Positions 35,375 to 45,112 of a DNA stretch of 64,000 nt are shown here, piece after piece; position 1 is the first letter of the stretch, and each line of letters begins with the position of its first letter. The stretch lies in the NCBI RefSeq assembly GCF_001984055.1, contig NZ_LYVO01000001.1, positions 124,001 through 188,000 of the forward strand, written 5' to 3'. The notes below the pieces were generated by a model that saw only the letters and a list, made by a program, of their open reading frames with translations, was not told the origin of the DNA and ran no database searches. A program made the position numbers and the translations under genes. The DNA is from Variovorax sp. KK3. Lineage in GTDB: Bacteria > Pseudomonadota > Gammaproteobacteria > Burkholderiales > Burkholderiaceae_C.

Positions 35375-37669
35375 ATGAAATTTCGCTTTCCCATCGTCAT
35401 CATCGACGAGGACTTCCGCTCCGAGAACACCTCGGGGCTCAGCATCCGTGCCCTGGCCCAGGCCTTCGAGAGCGAGGGGTTCGAAGTGCTCGGCGTCACC
35501 AGCTACGGCGACCTGAGCCAGTTCGCCCAGCAGCAAAGCCGGGCCAGCGCGTTCATCCTGTCGATCGACGACGAGGAGTTCACCCCCGGCCCCGACCTCG
35601 ACCCGGCGGTGCTCAACCTGCGTAACTTCATCGGCGAAGTGCGGCGCAAGAACGCCGACGTGCCGATCTACATCTACGGCGAGACGAAGACCTCGCGTCA
35701 CCTGCCCAACGACATCCTGCGCGAGCTGCACGGCTTCATCCACATGTTCGAGGACACGCCGGAGTTCGTGGCGCGCCACATCATCCGCGAAGCCAAGTCG
35801 TACCTCGAAGGCGTGCAGCCGCCGTTCTTCAAGGCGCTGATCGACTACGCGGAAGACGGTTCGTATTCGTGGCACTGCCCGGGCCATTCCGGCGGCGTCG
35901 CCTTCCTGAAGAGCCCGGTGGGCCAGATGTTCCATCAGTTCTTCGGCGAGAACATGCTGCGTGCCGACGTTTGCAATGCGGTGGAGGAACTGGGCCAGCT
36001 GCTCGACCATACCGGCCCGGTGGCGGCCAGCGAGCGCAATGCGGCGCGCATCTTCAACGCTGACCATTGCTTCTTCGTGACCAACGGCACCAGCACCAGC
36101 AACAAGATGGTGTGGCACCACACGGTGGCGCCCGACGACGTGGTGGTGGTCGACCGCAACTGCCACAAGTCGATCCTGCACGCGATCATCATGACCGGCG
36201 CGATTCCGGTGTTCATGAAGCCGACGCGCAACCACTTCGGCATCATCGGCCCGATTCCGCAGAGCGAGTTCGAGCCCGAGGCCATCCAGGCCAAGATCCG
36301 CGCCAATCCGCTGCTGTCGCATGTCGATGCCGACAACGTCAAGCCGCGCGTGATGACGCTCACGCAGTCGACCTACGATGGCGTGATCTACAACACCGAG
36401 ACCATCAAGGGCATGCTCGACGGCTACGTCGACACGTTGCACTTCGACGAGGCCTGGCTGCCCCATGCGGCCTTTCATCCTTTCTATGGCGCATACCATG
36501 CGATGGGCAAGCGCCGCGTGCGGCCGAAGGAGTCGCTGGTGTTCGCCACGCAGTCCACGCACAAGCTGCTGGCCGGCATCAGCCAGGCCAGCCACGTGCT
36601 GGTGCAGGACTCGCAGAACCGCGCGCTCGACCGCGACCTGTTCAACGAGGCTTACCTGATGCATTCGTCGACCAGCCCGCAGTACGCCATCATCGCCAGC
36701 TGCGACGTCGCGGCCGCGATGATGGAGCCGCCTGGCGGCACTGCGCTGGTGGAAGAAAGCATCCTCGAAGCGCTGGACTTCCGCCGCGCCATGCGCAAGG
36801 TCGAAGAGGAGTTCGGCGCCGACGAATGGTGGTTCAAGGTCTGGGGTCCCGAGAAACTCGTCGAGGAGGGCATCGGCCGCAGCAGCGACTGGATCATGCA
36901 GGGCGAAACCCGCAGCGGCGCGAAGGCGAAGAACGGCGCGCGCAACTGGCACGGCTTCGGCAAGCTGGCCGACGGCTTCAACATGCTCGACCCGATCAAG
37001 TCGACCATCGTGACGCCGGGCCTGGATCTCAACGGCAAGTTCGCGCCCACCGGCATTCCGGCAAGCATCGTCACCAAGTTCCTCGCGGAGCACGGCGTGA
37101 TCGTCGAGAAGACCGGGCTCTACAGCTTCTTCATCATGTTCACCATCGGCATTACCAAGGGCCGCTGGAACACGCTGTTGACGGCGCTGCAGCAGTTCAA
37201 GGACGACTACGCCCGCAACCAGCCGATGTGGCGCATCATGCCGGAGTTCTGCCAGGCCCAGCCGGGCTACGAGCGCCTCGGCCTGCGCGACTTGTGCCAG
37301 CACGTGCATGCGCTCTATGCGCGCCACGACGTCGCGCGCCTCACCACCGAGATGTACCTGAGCGACCTGACGCCGGCCATGAAGCCCAGCGACGCGTTCG
37401 CGCACATCGCGCACCGCAAGACCGAGCGCGTGGAGATCGACAAGCTCGAAGGCCGCATCACGACCAGCCTGATCACGCCGTACCCGCCCGGCATTCCGCT
37501 GCTGATCCCGGGCGAGGTGTTCAACAAGCGGATCGTCGACTACCTCAAGTTCGCGCGCGAGTTCAACAAGGAATGTCCGGGCTTCGAGACCGACATCCAC
37601 GGCCTGGTGGCGCGCGTCGACGAGAAGGGCCGCAAGCGCTACTACGCCGACTGCGTGAAGGCCGGCTGA
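35375..37669 (+). CDS. Orn/Lys/Arg decarboxylase, fold-type I PLP enzyme
   Basis: A 764-residue cytoplasmic enzyme of the large basic amino acid decarboxylase family (AdiA 755, LdcI/SpeF about 715-730). Domains: an N-terminal receiver-like wing (about 1-135), the PLP core with GHSGGVAFLKSP, DVVVVDRNCHKSILH, LHFDEAW and the Schiff-base motif STHKLLAGISQASHVLVQ, then a C-terminal domain (PYPPGIPLLIPGE). Length and the NCHKSI and MHSSTSPQYAI stretches are nearest AdiA, yet the substrate (Arg, Lys or Orn) cannot be fixed by eye. It could serve acid resistance or polyamine synthesis. No antiporter gene adjoins it. Confidence 0.88.
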   Translation: MKFRFPIVIIDEDFRSENTSGLSIRALAQAFESEGFEVLGVTSYGDLSQFAQQQSRASAFILSIDDEEFTPGPDLDPAVLNLRNFIGEVRRKNADVPIYIYGETKTSRHLPNDILRELHGFIHMFEDTPEFVARHIIREAKSYLEGVQPPFFKALIDYAEDGSYSWHCPGHSGGVAFLKSPVGQMFHQFFGENMLRADVCNAVEELGQLLDHTGPVAASERNAARIFNADHCFFVTNGTSTSNKMVWHHTVAPDDVVVVDRNCHKSILHAIIMTGAIPVFMKPTRNHFGIIGPIPQSEFEPEAIQAKIRANPLLSHVDADNVKPRVMTLTQSTYDGVIYNTETIKGMLDGYVDTLHFDEAWLPHAAFHPFYGAYHAMGKRRVRPKESLVFATQSTHKLLAGISQASHVLVQDSQNRALDRDLFNEAYLMHSSTSPQYAIIASCDVAAAMMEPPGGTALVEESILEALDFRRAMRKVEEEFGADEWWFKVWGPEKLVEEGIGRSSDWIMQGETRSGAKAKNGARNWHGFGKLADGFNMLDPIKSTIVTPGLDLNGKFAPTGIPASIVTKFLAEHGVIVEKTGLYSFFIMFTIGITKGRWNTLLTALQQFKDDYARNQPMWRIMPEFCQAQPGYERLGLRDLCQHVHALYARHDVARLTTEMYLSDLTPAMKPSDAFAHIAHRKTERVEIDKLEGRITTSLITPYPPGIPLLIPGEVFNKRIVDYLKFAREFNKECPGFETDIHGLVARVDEKGRKRYYADCVKAG

Positions 37670-37670
37670 G

Positions 37671-38540
37671 TCAGCCGAGCCGGAGAAGCGCGACGCCGCC
37701 GACGATGACCAGCGTGCCGGCGGCGCGCTGCCAGCCGAAGGCTTCGCGCAGAAACAGCACGCCGATCACGGCCGCGAACAGCACCGAGGTCTCGCGCAGC
37801 GCGGCTACCACGGCCACCGGCGCGCGCGTCATGGCCCACAGCGCGATGCCGTAACTGGCGAGCGACGCGGCGCTGCCGACCAGGGCGATCTTCCATCGCC
37901 CCGCCATGTACGTCAGCGCGTCGCGGCGGCGGCCAGGGCGGCGCCACAGCACGAGCAGCAGAAACGGAATGCCATCGAAGAGGAAGAGCGTGGCGACGTA
38001 GGCCACGGCATCGCCGGCGATGCGAACGCCGATGCCGTCGACCACGGTGTAGAGCGCGATGATGCCGGCGTTCGCGAGTGCGAAGGCCAGTGCCTTGCCG
38101 CGCTGCGCATCGTGGCCATCGCTCAGCGCGGAGCGCGACAACCCGAGCGTCACCACGCCGACGCACAACAGAACGATGCCGGCCCAGGCCGTCGTCGAGA
38201 TGGCCTCGCCGATGACCACGAGGCTGCCGAGCGCGACCAGCAACGGCGCGCATCCGCGCATCACGGGATAGGTGAGGCTCAGGTCGCCGTGCTTGTAGGC
38301 ACCGGTGAGGGCGATGTAGTAGCCGATGTGGATCAGCAGCGAGGTCGCCATGTAGGGCCATGCGGCCACCGGCGGCAGCCCCGTGTGCATCAGCAGCGGA
38401 ATGGCGAGCAGGATGCCGACGCTGTGGACCAGACCGGTGTCGAGTGCCTTGTCTTCCCCCGACTTGATGAGCGCATTCCAGCCGGCGTGCAGCAGCGCGG
38501 CGAAGAGCACCGCCAGCACGACGGGACCGCTCAACGCCAC
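37671..38540 (-). CDS. EamA/DMT-family transporter
   Basis: A 289-residue membrane protein with about ten helices in two EamA repeats (about 1-135 and 150-288), typical of drug/metabolite transporters such as RhtA or YdcZ-like exporters. Landmarks are LLHAGWNALIKSGEDKAL near the start and VVAALRETSVLFAAVIGVLFLREAF near the end, the second EamA signature. The start is taken as GTG 38540. It converges with the decarboxylase gene one base apart; the substrate is unknown. Confidence 0.8.
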   Translation of the reverse strand: MALSGPVVLAVLFAALLHAGWNALIKSGEDKALDTGLVHSVGILLAIPLLMHTGLPPVAAWPYMATSLLIHIGYYIALTGAYKHGDLSLTYPVMRGCAPLLVALGSLVVIGEAISTTAWAGIVLLCVGVVTLGLSRSALSDGHDAQRGKALAFALANAGIIALYTVVDGIGVRIAGDAVAYVATLFLFDGIPFLLLVLWRRPGRRRDALTYMAGRWKIALVGSAASLASYGIALWAMTRAPVAVVAALRETSVLFAAVIGVLFLREAFGWQRAAGTLVIVGGVALLRLG

Positions 38541-38640
38541 GTGCGGCCCGCTGTGCAGCAGGAGTGGTCGACAGGGCGGGGCGGGTGGTTCGGCGGAAGC
38601 GGACGCGGAAGCATGCCCGCGATGGTAACGAGGCGCCAAA

Positions 38641-38678
38641 GCATCGCGATCGCATCGCCATCGCACGCTATGCATCGC
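38641..38678. repeat. Three GCATCGC copies upstream of the fasciclin gene
   Basis: GCATCGC occurs at 38641, 38652 and 38672, spaced 11 and 20 bases, close to one and two helical turns. They lie in the 249-base gap between the EamA and fasciclin genes, which otherwise shows only the GAAGGAG ribosome site at its end. They could be regulator sites, but this GC-rich pattern may also be chance. Confidence 0.3.
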
Positions 38679-38789
38679 ATGCGTTCCAAGTGTTGCGACG
38701 AATGCGAATCCGATTGCGCGCAGGCGCCGTACTCCTTGCAGCCATCGCCAATCGGGCGACGGTCTCAACCCCCGAAGGAGCATTCCATC

Positions 38790-39347
38790 ATGAGCAGCAA
38801 GTTCCACCGTCTCGCATCTTTCACCCTGGCCGTCGCGATGGCTACCGGCGCTGTCGTCGCGACCGCCCAGGTCATGGTCGGCGGCGCGCCGATGTATGCC
38901 ACCAAGGACATCATCGACAACGCAGTCAACTCGAAGGACCACACGACGCTGGTCGCTGCAGTCAAGGCGGCCGGCCTGGTCGAGACGCTCAAGGGCCCAG
39001 GTCCGTTCACCGTCTTCGCGCCGACCAACGCTGCGTTTGCCGCACTGCCCGCGGGCACGGTGGACACGCTGCTGAAGCCCGAGAACAAGGGCAAGCTCAC
39101 GACGGTGCTGACCTACCACGTCGTGCCGGGCAAACTGGACGCTTCCGCCCTCGGCAGCCAGATCATGGACGGCAAGGGCATGGCCACGCTCAAGACCGCA
39201 GCCGGCGGCACCCTCATGGTCAAGCAGAGCGGCGGCAAGATCATGGTCGGCGACGAGAACGGTGGTTGGGCCACTGTGAGCACCGCGGACGTCTACCAGT
39301 CCAACGGCGTGATCCACGTCGTCGACAAGGTGCTGCTGCCGAAGTAA
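38790..39347 (+). CDS. Secreted fasciclin-domain protein
   Basis: A 185-residue exported protein. The signal peptide ends near ATA-Q (about 27), and a single FAS1 domain covers about 38-183. The H1 motif GPFTVFAPTNAAFAALP and the H2 region YHVVPGKLDAS are clear, as is the final GVIHVVDKVLLP. FAS1 domains mediate adhesion in secreted or surface proteins; the bacterial role is poorly known. CGAAGGAG lies 9 bases before ATG 38790. Confidence 0.92.
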   Translation: MSSKFHRLASFTLAVAMATGAVVATAQVMVGGAPMYATKDIIDNAVNSKDHTTLVAAVKAAGLVETLKGPGPFTVFAPTNAAFAALPAGTVDTLLKPENKGKLTTVLTYHVVPGKLDASALGSQIMDGKGMATLKTAAGGTLMVKQSGGKIMVGDENGGWATVSTADVYQSNGVIHVVDKVLLPK

Positions 39348-39368
39348 GTCGAACCTGGGCGGGGCGCC

Positions 39369-40223
39369 TCAGGACGAGGCGAGGTCGTCCCGCACGCGCA
39401 GAAAGCGTGCGAAGCGCGGCAGGCCGCTGCCCGTGGTGCCGGTGTAGCGATAGCTGACCCAGCTGCCGATGGCCGGAGGATGCGCTCGCTGCGCGTCGCT
39501 GAAGCCACCGCCGAGCTTGAAGCGCTTGCCCTCCGGTGTCTCGACGAGCAAGGCGCCCATGCGCTTCGCGTGCCGGCCCTGGCCCGGCAACTGCGCGAGC
39601 ACGCGCGCATCGGCCTCGTCGAAGGGCTTGACCTTCAACAGGTCGGCGGAGCGCTCTGCACGGTACGTCGACGAGCCCCGGTGCAGCATCAAGCCTTCGC
39701 CGCCCATGCGTACCGTCTTGTCGAGCAGGGCCTGCAGGTCTTCGTGCGTGGAGGCGCGCAATTGGGGCACCGCCACCGCCCACGGCGCGGCTGGCGACGG
39801 AAGCAGACGGCGCAGGGCCGCAAGGCGCGTCGTGAAGTCGCCTGCCTCTGCCGGCAGGTCGAAGACCATGAAACGGATCTCACGCCAAGCCGTGTCGTCG
39901 GGCGTCTGGCTGCGGATGATCGACACCGTCTTGGCGAAGCGGCCGCGCCCGGCCCAGAGCTCACCATCCATCGGCACGTTCGGCAATGTGGCGGTGAACC
40001 AGGCCGGTGCCACGACCAGCGCTCCACCTCGTGTCCAGAGCTGCTTGCCGTCCCAATAGCCACGCACGCCGTCGTATTTTTCGCTGACCCAGTAGTCCGC
40101 GAGCGGCATGCCACGGCGGTAGACGTCGGCCAGCATCAGCGAAGGTGGTGCCGCCGCGTGGGTGGCCAGCAAAGGTGCCAGCGCGAGAGCTGGCCCCAGG
40201 AGCAGGAGCTTTCGACGATCCAT
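39369..40223 (-). CDS. ligE: ATP-dependent DNA ligase with signal peptide, LigE type
   Basis: A minimal ATP-dependent ligase of 284 residues. The adenylation domain shows motif I SEKYDGVRG (Lys49 would carry AMP), motif III MDGELWAGRGRF, IIIa FMVFDLP, IV GGEGLMLHRG and V LLKVKPFDEADARVL; a short OB domain (about 195-284) follows and no extra domains exist. The first 25 residues, MDRRKLLLLGPALALAPLLA and THAAA, form a signal peptide (RR could fit Tat), so the enzyme is probably periplasmic, as described for Lig E of Haemophilus and Neisseria. It converges on the fasciclin gene. Confidence 0.88.
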   Translation of the reverse strand: MDRRKLLLLGPALALAPLLATHAAAPPSLMLADVYRRGMPLADYWVSEKYDGVRGYWDGKQLWTRGGALVVAPAWFTATLPNVPMDGELWAGRGRFAKTVSIIRSQTPDDTAWREIRFMVFDLPAEAGDFTTRLAALRRLLPSPAAPWAVAVPQLRASTHEDLQALLDKTVRMGGEGLMLHRGSSTYRAERSADLLKVKPFDEADARVLAQLPGQGRHAKRMGALLVETPEGKRFKLGGGFSDAQRAHPPAIGSWVSYRYTGTTGSGLPRFARFLRVRDDLASS

Positions 40224-40291
40224 GTGTGATTCCCTGTTGACGCTTTTCTTGTTCACTTCCGGCCGGCACGTTGCCGGCCCCGGCGCACCGA

Positions 40292-41074
40292 CTACTCGGC
40301 GATGCCGCCGACCACCTGGCTGAATCCGCCGTCCACGTAGGTGATCTCGGCCGTGACGCCGCTGGCCAGGTCGCTCAGCAAAAAGGCGGCGACGTTGCCG
40401 ACTTCGTCGATGGTCACGTTGCGGCGAATCGGCGAGACCTCGGCCACCACCGAGAGGATCTTGCCGAAGCCCTTGATGCCGCTGGCGGCCAGCGTCTTGA
40501 TGGGCCCTGCGCTGATGCCGTTGACGCGCATGCCCTTGGGCCCGATCGACTCGGCGAGGTAGCGCACCGAAGCCTCGAGCGAGGCCTTGGCCAGGCCCAT
40601 CGTGTTGTAGTTGGGCAGGGCGCGGATGGAGCCCAGGTAAGTCAGCGTGAGCAAGGCCGATTTGTCGTTGAGATAGGGCAGGGCAGCCTTCGCCATGGCC
40701 GGGAAGCTGTACGCACTGATGTCGTGGGCCACCTTGAAGCCCTCGCGCGACAGGCCGTCGAGGAAGTCTCCGGCGATCGCCTCGCGCGGCGCGAAGCCGA
40801 TGCTGTGGACGAAGCCGTCGAACTTGGGCCAGGTCTGCGACAGGTCGCCGAAGAGCTTGGCGATCTGCGCGTCGTCGCCGACGTCGCAGTCGAACACCAG
40901 CTTGGAGTCGAAGTCGGCGGCGAACTCGGTGATGCGGTCCTTGAAGCGCTCGCCCACGTAGCTGAAGGCGAGTTCGGCGCCCTGCGCGTGGCAGGCCTTG
41001 GCGATGCCGTAGGCGATGGAGCGGTTGCTCAGCACGCCGGTGATCAGAAATTTTTTGCCAGAAAGAAAGCCCAT
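40292..41074 (-). CDS. fabI: FabI, enoyl-ACP reductase (NADH)
   Basis: Performs the last reduction of each fatty-acid elongation round and is the triclosan/isoniazid-class target. The 260 residues (E. coli 262) form a short-chain dehydrogenase-like fold: [20 protein letters not shown] (nucleotide-binding opening), [18 protein letters not shown] and the catalytic [12 protein letters not shown] (Tyr-x6-Lys). ATG 41074 gives the family start; the open frame upstream overlaps the yejA promoter region. It is divergent from yejA with 37 bases between starts. Confidence 0.96.
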   Translation of the reverse strand: MGFLSGKKFLITGVLSNRSIAYGIAKACHAQGAELAFSYVGERFKDRITEFAADFDSKLVFDCDVGDDAQIAKLFGDLSQTWPKFDGFVHSIGFAPREAIAGDFLDGLSREGFKVAHDISAYSFPAMAKAALPYLNDKSALLTLTYLGSIRALPNYNTMGLAKASLEASVRYLAESIGPKGMRVNGISAGPIKTLAASGIKGFGKILSVVAEVSPIRRNVTIDEVGNVAAFLLSDLASGVTAEITYVDGGFSQVVGGIAE

Positions 41075-41111
41075 GGAGCGACCTCGTGAAAATCTTGGGC
41101 AGAATTCTCGC

Positions 41112-42917
41112 ATGCGGGTTCTCTGGCTCCTGTGTCTGTCTTGGTGTGCGATGCCCGCCTGGGCTGCGCATGGATACGCGCTTTGGGACGACTTGAAATA
41201 CCCCCAGGGCTTCAGGTCCTTCGACTACGTGAACGCCGAGGCGCCCAAAGGTGGCGAACTGCGTCTGGTGAGCAACCTGCGCTACTCCACCTTCGACAAG
41301 TACAACCCCTTCACGATCAAGGGTTCGGCGCCCGCCTATCTGGCCGGCATGCTGTTCGACACGTTGCTGGCAGGCTCGATGGACGAGACTGCATCGGGCT
41401 ACGGCTTGCTGGCCGAAGACGTCAGCGTGGCGGCCGACCGTTTGAGCGCCACTTTCCGGCTGCGGCCCGAGGCGCGCTTCCACGACGGTTCGCCGGTCGA
41501 GGCCGCCGACGTCAAGCACAGCTACGACACGCTCATCAGCCCCTTCGCCCAGCCGGGCTACAAGACGCTGCTCGACGAGGTGGAGGGCGTCGACGTGCTC
41601 GACGGGCGCACCGTCAAGTTCCGCTTCAAGAAGCCGAACCGCGAACTGCCGCTGGTGGTGGGCGGGTTGCCGGTCTTCAGCCGCAAGTGGGGCATGGAGA
41701 ACGGCAAGGCCAAGCCCTTCGACCAGGTCGTGATGGACATCCCCATCGGAAGCGGCCCTTACAAAATCGGGCCAGTGCGCTTCGGCAAGGACATCACCTA
41801 CGTGCGCGACCCGAACTACTGGGCGCGCGACCTCGGCGTCAAGCGCGGCACCGGCAACTTCGACCGCATCACCGTCAAGATCTACAAGGACAGCACGGCA
41901 CGCCTGGAGGCGCTGAAGGCCGGCGAGTTCGACATGATGACCTTCTATTCGGCCGGCGATTGGGCGCGCCGCGTGAACGGCAGGCGCTTCGACACGGGCG
42001 AACTGGTCAAGTACGCGTTTCAGCACAAGCAGCCTTCCGGCTTTCAGAGCTATGTGCTGAATTCGCGCCGCGATCGCCTGAAGGACCCGCGCGTGCGCGA
42101 AGCCCTGGGCCTGGCGCTCGACTACGAGTGGATGAACCGCCAGATGTTCTACGGCGGGTATCCGCGCGTGAAGGACCTGTTCGGCAACACCGACTGCGCG
42201 GCCGAGGGCTTGCCTTCGGCCGAAGAGCGCGCCCTGCTGGAGCCTTGGCGCGGCAAGATTCCCGATGCCACCTTCGGGCCGATGGCCGTGCCGCCCACCA
42301 CGGAGGGCGAGGGCCATTCGCTGCGCGACAACCTGCGCCGCGCCCAGCAGTTGCTGAAAGACGCAGGATGGGAATACCGCGACGGCGCCCTGCGCAACGC
42401 CAAGGGCGAGCCGATGGTGCTCGAGTACCTCGACAGCAAGGAAGGCGGCGTACGCACCGTCTCGCCCTGGGTGCGCAACCTCGAGAAGCTCGGCATCTCG
42501 CTCAAGTTCGCATCGGCCGATTTCGCGCTGTACCAGCAGCGGCTGGACAAGTTCGAGTTCGACATCACCACCATCAATTTTCCGGGCACCCACAACCCGG
42601 GCCAGCAACTGGCCGAGATCTTCGGCAGCAAGGCCGCCAAGACAGAGAGCTCGGGCAACTACATGGGCGTGAGCAGCCCGGCCGTCGACGCGCTGGTGGC
42701 CGACATCGTTCGCGCCGACACCAAGGCCGAACTGCTGCCGGCCTGTCGCGCGCTGGACCGTGTGATCATGCACAGCCATTACCTCATCCCGCAGTGGACC
42801 CTGATGTCGCATCGCATGGCCTACAACGCCTGGCGGCTGGGCTTCAAGCCACCGATGCCACCCTATGCGGGCGGCGAGGACTGGGTCATGTCGACCTGGT
42901 GGGCCAAGAAGCCATGA
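41112..42917 (+). CDS. yejA: YejA-like oligopeptide-binding protein
   Basis: The substrate receptor of the YejABEF importer, which takes up short peptides and, in E. coli, microcin C. The 601-residue product (E. coli 604) has a signal peptide ending near AWA-A (about 19) and the SBP_bac_5 fold: [24 protein letters not shown] opening, [30 protein letters not shown] and the C-terminal [21 protein letters not shown]. The ATG lies 37 bases from the fabI ATG on the other strand. Confidence 0.92.
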   Translation: MRVLWLLCLSWCAMPAWAAHGYALWDDLKYPQGFRSFDYVNAEAPKGGELRLVSNLRYSTFDKYNPFTIKGSAPAYLAGMLFDTLLAGSMDETASGYGLLAEDVSVAADRLSATFRLRPEARFHDGSPVEAADVKHSYDTLISPFAQPGYKTLLDEVEGVDVLDGRTVKFRFKKPNRELPLVVGGLPVFSRKWGMENGKAKPFDQVVMDIPIGSGPYKIGPVRFGKDITYVRDPNYWARDLGVKRGTGNFDRITVKIYKDSTARLEALKAGEFDMMTFYSAGDWARRVNGRRFDTGELVKYAFQHKQPSGFQSYVLNSRRDRLKDPRVREALGLALDYEWMNRQMFYGGYPRVKDLFGNTDCAAEGLPSAEERALLEPWRGKIPDATFGPMAVPPTTEGEGHSLRDNLRRAQQLLKDAGWEYRDGALRNAKGEPMVLEYLDSKEGGVRTVSPWVRNLEKLGISLKFASADFALYQQRLDKFEFDITTINFPGTHNPGQQLAEIFGSKAAKTESSGNYMGVSSPAVDALVADIVRADTKAELLPACRALDRVIMHSHYLIPQWTLMSHRMAYNAWRLGFKPPMPPYAGGEDWVMSTWWAKKP

Positions 42918-42963
42918 GGCCGCGAAGCCGCTAGGGCGCCAGGACCCCAGGACAAGGACACAC

Positions 42964-43992
42964 GTGCTCGGCTACATCCTCAAGCGGCTTCTGCTTTTCA
43001 TCCCGACCCTGCTGGGCGTGGTTCTCGTGACCTTCATGGTGGTGCAGTTCGTGCCCGGCGGGCCGGTGGAGCAGTACCTGGCCGAGGCGAAGGCGGGCGT
43101 GCCCGGCGGTGTCGAGTCCGGCGGCTCGAACTACCGCGGCGACCAGGGCGTCGACCCGAAGCGGCTGGCGGAGATCAAGGCGCTGTACGGCTTCGACAAG
43201 CCGGCGCACGAGCGTCTTTGGCAGATGCTGGGGCAGTTCGCGCGCTTCGACCTGGGTCGCAGCTTCTTCCAGAACAAGGACGTGTGGACCTTGATCCTCG
43301 AGAAACTGCCGGTCTCGATCAGCCTCGGCCTGTGGACCTTCTTCATCAGCTATGGGGTGGCTGTGCCGTTGGGCGTGGCCAAGGCGGTGCGCGCCGGCAC
43401 GCGTTTCGATCTGGTCACCACGCTGCTGATCCTCGTCGGCTATGCGATACCGGGCTTCGTGCTGGGCGTGGCGCTCCTGGTGGTGTTCGGCGGACAGCTG
43501 CAGTGGTTTCCCCTGCGCGGGCTGACCTCGGCCAACTGGGACGACATGAGCTGGGGCGCACGCATCGTCGACTACCTGTGGCACATCACGCTGCCCGTCA
43601 CGGCGATGGTCATCGGCAGCTTCGCGGTGACGGCCATGCTGACCAAGAACGCCTTTCTCGAAGAGATCCGCAAGCAGTACGTGTTGACCGCGCGGGCCAA
43701 GGGCCTGGGCGAGCGGCAGGTGCTGTGGAAGCACGTGTTCCGCAACGCGCTGATCCCGATCATCACGGGCCTTCCGGCCGCGTTCGTCGGTGCCTTCTTC
43801 ACCGGCTCGCTGCTCATCGAGACCTTGTTCTCGCTCGACGGACTCGGTCTGCTGGGCTACGAGAGCGTGATCCGGCGCGACTACCCGGTCGTTCTGGGCA
43901 CGCTCTACCTCTTCACCCTGATCGGCCTGGCGACCAAGCTGATCAGCGACCTCAGCTACGTGTGGGTGGATCCGCGTGTCAAGTTCGATTGA
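42964..43992 (+). CDS. yejB: YejB-like ABC permease
   Basis: One of the two membrane channels of the Yej importer. The 342 residues begin with GTG 42964 (LGYILKRLLLFIPTLLGVVL) after an AAGGA site and include about six helices, the TLPVTAMVIGSFAVTAMLT stretch and the EAA-type loop EIRKQYVLTARAKGLGERQVLWKHV that contacts the ATPase. It is shorter than the E. coli protein (364) by loop differences. It follows yejA by 46 bases and overlaps yejE by 17. Confidence 0.92.
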   Translation: MLGYILKRLLLFIPTLLGVVLVTFMVVQFVPGGPVEQYLAEAKAGVPGGVESGGSNYRGDQGVDPKRLAEIKALYGFDKPAHERLWQMLGQFARFDLGRSFFQNKDVWTLILEKLPVSISLGLWTFFISYGVAVPLGVAKAVRAGTRFDLVTTLLILVGYAIPGFVLGVALLVVFGGQLQWFPLRGLTSANWDDMSWGARIVDYLWHITLPVTAMVIGSFAVTAMLTKNAFLEEIRKQYVLTARAKGLGERQVLWKHVFRNALIPIITGLPAAFVGAFFTGSLLIETLFSLDGLGLLGYESVIRRDYPVVLGTLYLFTLIGLATKLISDLSYVWVDPRVKFD

Positions 43993-45112
43993 TTCCACGG
44001 CCCCTCCCCAGGTGCGGCCCGAGCTGGGCACGGTGCCGCTGCCGCCATCGTCGGAGCCGGCCCGCACAGGCGCGGAGCCGCGGGCCGCGGGCCTCAGCCC
44101 CGGCCGGCGCGCGTGGCTGCGCTTCAAGCGCAACCGGTTGGGTTACTGGAGCCTGATCCTGTTCTGCGTGATGGTGGTGATGAGCCTCTTCGCCGAGGTG
44201 CTGTCGACCGACCGGCCGCTGGTGCTTCGCTACGAAGGGCAGTACTACTTCCCCGTGGTGCGCGACTATTCCGAGAAGACCTTCGGCGGCGACTTCGAGA
44301 CGCCGGCCGATTACCTCGATCCGTTCATTCGCGAGCGCATCACGCAGGGCAGCAATTGGGCGCTGTACGCGCCCAACACCTACGGGCCCAAGACGCTCAA
44401 TTACTTCGCCAAGTCGCCGAGCCCGGCCGCACCCACGCGCGACAACTGGCTGGGCACCGACGACCGGGGCCGCGATCTGCTCGCACAGCTGCTGTACGGC
44501 TTTCGCGTGAGCGTGCTGTTCGGGCTTGCATTGACCGCCATCGGCACGGTGCTGGGCGTGGCTGCCGGCGCGGTGCAGGGCTACTTCGCGGGCAAGGTCG
44601 ACCTGGCCTTCCAGCGCTTCATCGAGATATGGAGCTCCATGCCCGAGCTCTATCTGCTGATCATCTTCAGCGCGATCTTCGCGCCCAGCGTGGCACTGCT
44701 GCTGATCCTGCTGAGTCTTTTCGGCTGGATGGGCCTGTCGGACTACGTGCGCGCGGAGTTCCTGCGCAACCGGCAGATGGACTACGTGCGGGCCGCCCGC
44801 GCGCTCGGCGTGAGCAACCTGCAGATCATGTGGCGCCACATCCTGCCCAACAGCATGACGCCGGTCGTGACCTTCCTGCCTTTTCGCATGAGCGCGGCGA
44901 TCCTCGCGCTGACTTCGCTGGACTTCCTGGGGTTGGGCGTACCGCCGGGGACGCCGTCGCTGGGCGAATTGCTGAGCCAGGGGAAAGCCAACATCGACGC
45001 CTGGTGGATCTCGATCTCGACTTTCGGCGTGCTGGTGCTGACACTGATGCTGCTGACCTTCATGGGCGACGCGCTGCGCGACGCGCTCGACCCGCGGAAG
45101 GCGGATCGATGA
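43976..45112 (+). CDS. yejE: YejE-like ABC permease
   Basis: The second channel subunit, 378 residues, starting at GTG 43976 inside the end of yejB. A Pro-rich cytosolic N-terminus (1-45) is unusual in length (E. coli 341). Then come helices and a periplasmic insert (about 75-140), NWLGTDDRGRDLLAQLLYGF, and the coupling loop EFLRNRQMDYVRAARALGVSN. It is followed by yejF with a 4-base overlap. The insert between helix 1 and the core is typical of YejE. Confidence 0.92.
   Translation: MSSSIDSTAPPQVRPELGTVPLPPSSEPARTGAEPRAAGLSPGRRAWLRFKRNRLGYWSLILFCVMVVMSLFAEVLSTDRPLVLRYEGQYYFPVVRDYSEKTFGGDFETPADYLDPFIRERITQGSNWALYAPNTYGPKTLNYFAKSPSPAAPTRDNWLGTDDRGRDLLAQLLYGFRVSVLFGLALTAIGTVLGVAAGAVQGYFAGKVDLAFQRFIEIWSSMPELYLLIIFSAIFAPSVALLLILLSLFGWMGLSDYVRAEFLRNRQMDYVRAARALGVSNLQIMWRHILPNSMTPVVTFLPFRMSAAILALTSLDFLGLGVPPGTPSLGELLSQGKANIDAWWISISTFGVLVLTLMLLTFMGDALRDALDPRKADR

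Noticed and set aside
35315..37600. 761-codon minus-strand open frame opposite the decarboxylase
   Set aside because: A shadow of a conserved PLP enzyme; composition dominated by His, Arg, Val and Asp.
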